Positions 57,503-64,000 of a stretch of 64,000 nt of DNA are shown in pieces. Made by a program: the position numbers and the translations under genes. Under the pieces are notes generated by a model. The model worked only from the letters and a program-made list of their open reading frames with translations, made no database searches and was not told where the DNA came from. The DNA lies in the NCBI GenBank assembly GCA_009767595.1, contig VSDK01001179.1, positions 62,692-126,691 on the forward strand. Direction: 5' to 3'. This DNA comes from Symbiodinium kawagutii. Its lineage: Eukaryota; Sar; Dinophyceae; Suessiales; Symbiodiniaceae. The first letter of the stretch is position 1. Each line of letters begins with the position of its first letter.

Positions 57503-58140
57503 CTGAGAATGCGTTTGGGATGGCGGTTAGCCCACTTAGTGGCTCGGCTCATCATGTTTCTTGGGTAACTTTGCTGAGAAACACGGGCAGTAATCCGCTA
57601 TTTCTGAGGATAGAAGGGGACAGAAACCCAATTTGTGAAGAACCATACACTCTCTTTTTGCAGTTCATATAAACTGTATCCTCGTATTTTCAAACAGATT
57701 GAAGTGATGCATGCTAAACGAAAGTACCAAATGCCCAAAACCAGTCATTGATTTTTCCTGAATGTTGAATCTACACAAATGGCACTTTTTGGGTATCTTT
57801 GACCCATCTTAATGCGCTCAGTCGTGGCACATCCAGTAGTCACGGATGTTTCTTCCCACGGGTAAACGGTTCATGTCGGCATTCAAACTGCATGAGGCGT
57901 CCGCTTTGATGTGGTAGCCCACATCGGTAAACAGCTTCATATACTGCCTGATCCGGGAGCACATGCATGATGTGCAGTTGTGCACGCTTCTTCTATGCAT
58001 AGACATGTGCATAAATGCATGTGCACATATCAAAGTGCCTGTCTGCTTATACGTTTGCTCAAAGAAAGTGTGAAAAACACTGGCTATGCTCAGTGATTTG
58101 GGGCTTGGGGTTTTAAAGTTTGGGTTTAGAGTTTCCATGT

Positions 58141-58163
58141 GTTAGGGTTTTAGGGTTTAGGGT
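58141..58163. repeat. Short interstitial telomere-like repeat
   Basis: TTAGGGTTTTAGGGTTTAGG: about three TTTAGGG-type units, preceded by degenerate GGGTTTAGAG words. Confidence 0.6.
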
Positions 58164-58676
58164 GCAGGGCTCCTTGATTTTCAGAGTTTCAAAACAATGG
58201 GCCTGCGCAGGGTTTTTGAACATTTGGCAGGACGAACTTCTGGGCAGGTCTTGTGAATCCGGGCAAAGCCCAGGAGTTTGCCGCATACATACATATACTA
58301 CACACATGAATTTGCATTGACGAGAGAGATAAGGATGTGTGTGTTCCCTTGCTGTCCATATATGTGACTGTATGGTATACATCTGTGTATGGAGCTTTCA
58401 ATGTACGCATGCACTAATGAATGAAACCATGAATGTGCACGAATGTGTAAAAATTTAGAACTCTACGTGCATGCATATGTGTTCTTTACTCGTCTATTTG
58501 TGCCTAGATGTTTGCAAATGCAACTACACGCAGCCATGTTATATATTATATTAATAGTTCAATTCATACACATATATAACTATTGTATGTATACATCCTG
58601 CATATAAATGTCTACATTAACAATTAGATATAAGGAGAGAGAATGGCAAAAAAATACGTATAATGTAATAATGTAT

Positions 58677-58697
58677 ATATATATATATATATATATA
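58677..58697. repeat. (AT)n microsatellite
   Basis: About ten AT units just downstream of the methyltransferase stop codon. Confidence 0.9.
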
Positions 58698-58735
58698 TTT
58701 TTATGTAGATATACAAACTTATGCCTGCAAAAGTG

Positions 58736-61700
58736 TCACAAGACACCACTCGACTGCGTCTGCTTTGAAGCGCCAAGATGCGCAGGCGAACAGCCCTGCA
58801 TCGTGCCCCAGACTTCACTTTGGATCAGATGGGGTTTCTGCTTCAGGAGCTCACCTGAGAGAAGCAACACCAGCTGAAAACGAAGTTCTGGTGACGGTTT
58901 CAGTTGTGGTGATGAGTGATGATTTCATCGGGAAATCCATGGAATTCTACATGAAACCCCTGTGATCCGCAACCTTCCTACGGCAAGAACTACAAGGATG
59001 AGAGCAAAACAGGAACCGGGCCACAACGAAATTTTTGGCATGAGCTTAGAGAATGAGCAAACTTTGATTACAACAGCAACCAACACAACCGAGCTCACCA
59101 ATAAAAATCAGCACCACCAAAAACACTTACCCCACCATTCAACAACAAAAACAACTACCGGAAACTAAACAACAACTAGCCGTAACAGCTCCCCGTTGCT
59201 CCACAGGTCGTTTCCAACAGGTTCCAGGTCACTGGCTCCTCTAAAGACCTTGCACTCGAAGCCTTCCACGTCGATTTTGACGAAGGAGATTGGCAGCTCG
59301 GCAAAGCGTCCCTTCCGAAACTCGTTGTCGAAGAGCTTCACCTGCCAAGGCTTCAAAGGATACACGAACCAGTTGAAGCACTCGAAGCCATGATTGGATG
59401 GGTGGCAGTGGGTAAGGATGGATGATGATGGTTAATCCATGTTAATCATATCACACATCATATTAGAAATCATCTGGTGTAGCAACCAACAGCAACCATA
59501 GGATATAGCAACCAACAAAACGCCACAACAGCCCCAAGTGCGTTACCTCAAACTCCGTGCGGAAGGCGAACTTCACCGGAATCTGTTTGGTCGGATCCTG
59601 GAGGACCCACCATGGTGGTTGGGATGCTTGCGGAGGGTTTCGGTATGTCCATCGAGGTAAAGCCACGAGTTGTTTGGTGCTTCATGGCCATGGCTGAATT
59701 ATGACTATACAAGACTATACAATGACCATGTTGAGGTTTCTCTTGGTGAAGTTCTTGGGATTCAAACGGCTGGGCTGATTAGAAACATATCCACCAGGTC
59801 ACATAGAGAAACAATGTCCCACATCTGGCGGTTGCATAATTGTCTTCTGGAAAACGTCTGACATGTTTCCCATGGGCTTTACAGTGCAGTGTTGTTGCAC
59901 TCTACTTGACTCATTTTGAGAGGGGTAAAACATCAGCTAATTGGTGCTTGTAGAGTGCTTGGATCTCGGAACAAGTGGGTGGTTTCAGCGGCTTAGAATG
60001 ACACTTGAGCTAGCCGCAGAAAGTAACTCTTAAGGCAACTTAGGTATTCTAACATGCATTCTCATTGTCATCAATCACCATCAGGTATCATCAATGACCA
60101 TGGGTACATCACGGCGTTCACAGCTGATCTCTGAGAAAGTGCTAGGGAAAACCTTCTTAGAAGGAAAAAACCCTGCACGGCAAAACGAAAAGTGCAAGTA
60201 GTGGCGGTTGCACACTTGCCTACACCGTGGAAAGAAAAACAAACGGAGGTAAAAATTGCCCGCGGGGCCCCATGTACAGGCATCTCCTTTGGAGAGCGGT
60301 GGGCCTGGAGCACAAACTATCTTTGCCCTCACTGGTACGAGGCTGAGCTGTCACGCTGGCCAGAAAGGAAAGCGGGAAAGGCAAGCAAGGAAGCAAGAGT
60401 GGAGCAAAGCAGACTTAAATGCCAATGGTAGGATACCAGCCATTTGTGCTACAGCAGTGTTTCACACTGGGTGTGAATGATTCACAGCCGACGCTTTAGC
60501 AGTTTTAACCCACAATCGTGATAGCTATACCGTGGTCGGCAATCCTATCCCAGTATATCCATTGATATCATTCTAGGTGTATCTCTAAATGATACGCCCA
60601 AAACCAGTGTTCCAGGGTGACACAGTACCATCATTGATCGATGCACCCATAAAACTGATGATACCCATCATCGCACTTGTTCTACTGCATATTTGACAGT
60701 GATATCCCTGTTACTGCAGGTCACTATACAACCTTGTCTTCGAGCTGGATAAAATTCCTGATAGATCCTGATAGATCCTGATAGCATTGAACAAATAAAC
60801 TATATTTCATTCACAACCAACCGATACAGTCCCTATGACGTAGTTCCTTGTTATTGACGGGTTCCTGTTGGTTGGTTACGACCCCATAACGATTGCAAGC
60901 CATCATCAAGGGCTGGTTGTATCATTGCGCTAAACCACAAAAAACCGGCTTAGTAGTCTTGATTTCACATCATTACAACCACCGGCAGCCATGATTAAGC
61001 ATGAATCATCACCAACCACCGAAGGAAACCTCTCCTGTCATCCGATTTGGGTCTCCCCAGCAGCCAGGCTCCTCGGCGGTGCTACACACCACGATGCCGT
61101 CGCCCACGTTCGAAGTATCAGACATCAATCGACACCGCCCAGGCGCATCGCCCAAACCTGTGAGCAGCCACTGGGGGTGAACGGCACCCGGGGTTATCAC
61201 CCATGATAATCATTGGGTCATGACTATCAGACACTAAGAGGTCACAACTCACAACCAAACTATGACTTATGTATACTGAAGATGAACTTATTATGAGAGA
61301 AACTTATTTGTAAGTATTTCAGACCTTGGAGATACCTTTTAGTATGGTACTCTGGTTATTTTTCATGTCCCCTAATCTGATCTTTCAAAATTTCGAAGGG
61401 CCCTGGAGCCCTAACAGGTCAGCTCATCTTCACTAATTAGCTCTACTGGTCAGGTAGCAGGTGAGCCATGAAATATACCGTCCAAAGCTATGACAATGAT
61501 GACAGGTAACCCCATCATGGGATAACCACAACCCAACTAGCAAGTCTGTTTCATTCTGTTTCATTCTTGGTTGGTCGTTTGTAGTTGGTTGTCAAAAAAT
61601 CGTGGTTGATTACAAACCGTATCCCCACATAGTATCGTGTCATGTTCTGTCTAACCATCCACCCATGAGGTCTCATTTACAGCGAAACACAACAGCACAA

Positions 61701-63656
61701 ACTAACAAGCGTTTGGGACCCGATGGTTTCCTGGGAGGTGAATCATGGCAAGTGCCGAACCGCACAGGATTTCAAAACTCCAGTCTGCAACCATCACATA
61801 GGCCGAATGAACCATTATCACCATGGTATACTAGCAGTCCAGGAGTACAAGCGCCGTAGATTTTCACCCTTCAGATACATCGTGCATTCTCTTAGTATGG
61901 CAATTTGTAAAAACAATGATCTAGTCAGTATGCAGGCTTTCTATTCACTTTATATAGCCATCAGTATTGAAAGCCTTAATTCTTGATTGTGATTGCTCAC
62001 AGACCAGTGTAGTCAAGCACAATGAGCTCATGACACAAACAGCGTCGAAGATAACCCCGACTGTTTTGGAAGCGCACCCATTGGAGGCTTGGGATTTCCA
62101 GTGGCTGAAAATGCAGGACTAATCAAGTCCAGTTGGCAGCGGATAGGCTGGACAAGTACGACTTTAATTAATCGGCTGTGATGAACCCCCAATACATCAG
62201 CAACTGTGAAACCTGGATCAAGGGGTTGCAAGGGCTGCTCAATTCGGCAGCGGAAGGACACTTGTTTGAAAGCCACATCAAATCAGTAGTAAACATGAGC
62301 AGCAAAAGTCGTCAACGACAATCATCAACAACCGTAGCTCTCATCCTTGCCCTACGAAGCCACCAGCCCTCGCGGGGGACCCACCTACGGCATGCAAGTC
62401 CACTCTATCTGCGAGATCCGGATTGGCGCAAAGGGTAGCTCGCATCAGATCAACATTGCTAGGCATAGCTTCGAAGGTGGTCACATTCCACCCGGCCTGA
62501 ACGGTTACGGGTGATGGTCAACCTGCAATGAGAGCATCAGTTCATGATGAGTTGATACTGATACTTGAATGCCTTGAGGATTGGACAAAGCCAATCTTAT
62601 CAACAGGGGTTGGTGGGAATCAATCATCTCTACTCACCTTCACCACCCATGGTATTGGCATGCATCAGAAATCAGTGCCAAATTGGCACTAGCTATGTTT
62701 GAATGTTCATAACTGCCCCTTCGGCCCACTCATTTGTTTTCAGTACATACTGCATACATTGGGTGATAAAGGATGCTTGCACAATGATCCTTATTCATAC
62801 ACTTGAAAATGGCCAACAGCAGTGTATCAATGTGTCAACAACACCGTGGATCACAGCTTGGACTCGTGTTGTTAACCCCCAGTCAGCTGGGAGGGCTGAA
62901 GGACAGGATTTCAATCATCCGGAAAGGATCTCTGCATTCCAAGCATGTTTGTGGAAGAGTCAGGGTGTAGCCATCACTGGGGCGCCACGTAACCAATCAG
63001 CTGGCACGGCTGTATCAACAAAGGTCCGGTGACTGTCACCAAATGGCGCGATCTGGGAAAAATGGAAGATATTCAAGATAGAAAACACTTGGCTTCGAGT
63101 GATCCACACCAGAACACTAGGATGAATGGGGAAGGAGACATGTCAAGACACTGTACCATCAACCAAGCATTAGTTGAGCTGGCAACACCAACGATTAGAA
63201 AGAACGTTGCTGGTGGCGGCGGCACCCCTTATCGGCAGCTACCCTCCTATTAGGGACTACCAAACAAGGTTGGGCCGCCACTTGCTCAACATGCTTAGCT
63301 AGCGGTCAGATCATGAATTCGCCAAAGCAATCAACCCACCAGAGGGTACTGTGATGACTCCCAACGCGGCCTGTACTCACAAGGGCATCAAAAGCTGCTC
63401 TCCCTCGATAACTCTTAGATAAATCAAGCTGGCAATGGAAAATCACCATAGATCGAAGGTAAATCCCATTGAGTACGATGGATTAGATGCAGCAACCAGT
63501 GAAAACTGCTGATTGTGAGGCTATGCTTTCGAAAAAATGATGACTCGCCAGGCAAGGAATCAACCCCAAAGCGGGCAGCCTTCGCCAAGGCAAAGGTGTA
63601 AAAACCAATGTTGCCGCCGATATCGCAAGCATGCCCCGGTTTCCTGGGCCGAAATT
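58736..63656 (-). CDS. FkbM-family SAM-dependent methyltransferase, spliced, partial
   Basis: Minus exons: 63580-63656 (KPGHACDIGGNIGFYTFALA: SAM-binding motif I; GC donor AAG/GCTGCC); 62385-62438 (TLCANPDLADRVDLHAV; donor GTAG/GTGGG); from 61157 to about 61100 (LGDAPGRCRLMSDTSNVGDG); 59547-59597 (DPTKQIPVKFAFRTEFE; donor GAG/GTAACG); 59233-59341 (VKLFDNEFRKGRFAELPISF, then VKIDVEGFECKVFRGA); 58736-58854 (ELLKQKPHLIQSEVWGTMQG, TGA stop). The KIDVEGFE motif, the GA-S-ELL-KP continuation and the NVGDG segment are FkbM signatures. The phases agree at 62385/61157, 59547/59341 and 59233/58854. Exons between 63580 and 62438 (expected to carry the acidic FEP-like motif II) and between 61100 and 59597 (perhaps 60247-60310) were not secured, nor was the N-terminus. 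The likely role is O-methylation of a sugar or other small acceptor; the substrate is unknown. Confidence 0.7.
59862..61099. other. Intron sequence of the methyltransferase gene
   Basis: AT-rich with short direct repeats (TGATAGATCC units near 60756). A possible extra minus exon at 60247-60310 follows a TGTGCTCCAG acceptor and has a GC donor. Confidence 0.4.
62439..63579. other. Probable intron of the methyltransferase gene
   Basis: Lies between the motif I exon and the DRVDLH exon. At least one exon must be hidden here or be very short. A canonical donor CCCTT/GTGAGT near 63385 is a place to look. Confidence 0.4.
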
Positions 63657-64000
63657 CTGGAGGCAAAATGCTTTTCCGCATATCTGCCACTCTACACTCT
63701 ATAGATTCTTTATAGTTTTTGGGATTCCTAGTGACATTTGCAGTACATGTCTGGGAAGTATATAGAATCTGTAATCAATGATTGACCTGTTCACAACCAT
63801 TATCATTGTGCCTGACCAACTTGCCATGATCCCTCAGTGATCGCACTGAGTCAGCTGCGAGGTCCAGTAGCAGGGAAGCTACGACGAGGCTTACAGAACT
63901 GGCGTGCCCAACGGCGCTTCTAAGTAACTGTGGCTATTGCTGTCACAGGATACCATTTAGAGGCCACAAAAATCATCATCTTAAGATACCTTTGGTGGAA
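63657..64000. other. Window end, no gene recognised
   Basis: AT-rich sequence upstream (minus direction) of the first visible methyltransferase exon. Earlier exons may lie outside the window. Confidence 0.4.

Noticed and set aside
62337..62433. Plus-strand exon LSSLPYEATSPRGGPTYGMQ
   Set aside because: Attractive alone, but the minus frame of the same DNA gives DLADRVDLHAVG with a GT donor and joins in phase to the NVGDG exon of the FkbM gene.

Overview
Nuclear DNA from a dinoflagellate, most likely a Symbiodiniaceae-type genome. This is inferred from four things: a Ty1/copia element with a gag and pol of the dinoflagellate type; host coding sequence broken into short GC-rich exons inside long AT-rich introns full of ATGGTTGATGATGG-like words; GT, GC and GA splice donors; and a short TTTAGGG-type tract. 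No rRNA, tRNA, CRISPR array or prokaryotic operon was seen. There is one assembly gap (48598-49117).

The centre of the window (21896-33804) is one complete Ty1/copia-type LTR retrotransposon of 11.9 kb on the minus strand. Its two 193-bp LTRs look identical, it has an exact 5-bp target duplication (TAGTG), and a primer-binding site like initiator-tRNA abuts the 5' LTR. In transcription order it carries: ORF0 with a signal-peptide-like start; a long Gag-protease ORF with a CCHC knuckle, a RING-H2 finger and a DPG protease motif; and pol in the -1 frame, with a cytosine-C5-methyltransferase-like domain, twin CCHC-like knuckles, integrase, reverse transcriptase and RNase H. One in-frame TAA cuts pol inside the integrase zinc finger.

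Host genes are spliced, so ordinary ORF finding misses them. By matching splice sites and reading phase I traced these partial models: an FkbM-family methyltransferase (minus, 58736-63656, best supported); an unknown helical protein (minus, 40332-45194, perhaps further upstream); a Cys-rich gene end (minus, 49710-50623); a three-exon gene (plus, 52564-54067); a three-exon gene (minus, 56850-57502); a coiled-coil gene (minus, exons at 18.5, 17.9, 17.2 and 15.1 kb, perhaps 12.7 kb); and a terminal exon at 9126-9252. A Lys/Glu-rich exon (21012-21740) lies next to the retrotransposon. Window position 1 cuts an open exon.

The rest is intron or intergenic sequence: microsatellites, minisatellites, GC hairpin clusters, and a family of short foldback elements with inverted ends that resembles introners; one of them nearly fills a candidate 128-bp intron. 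All host models come from reading the sequence by eye and need transcript data.
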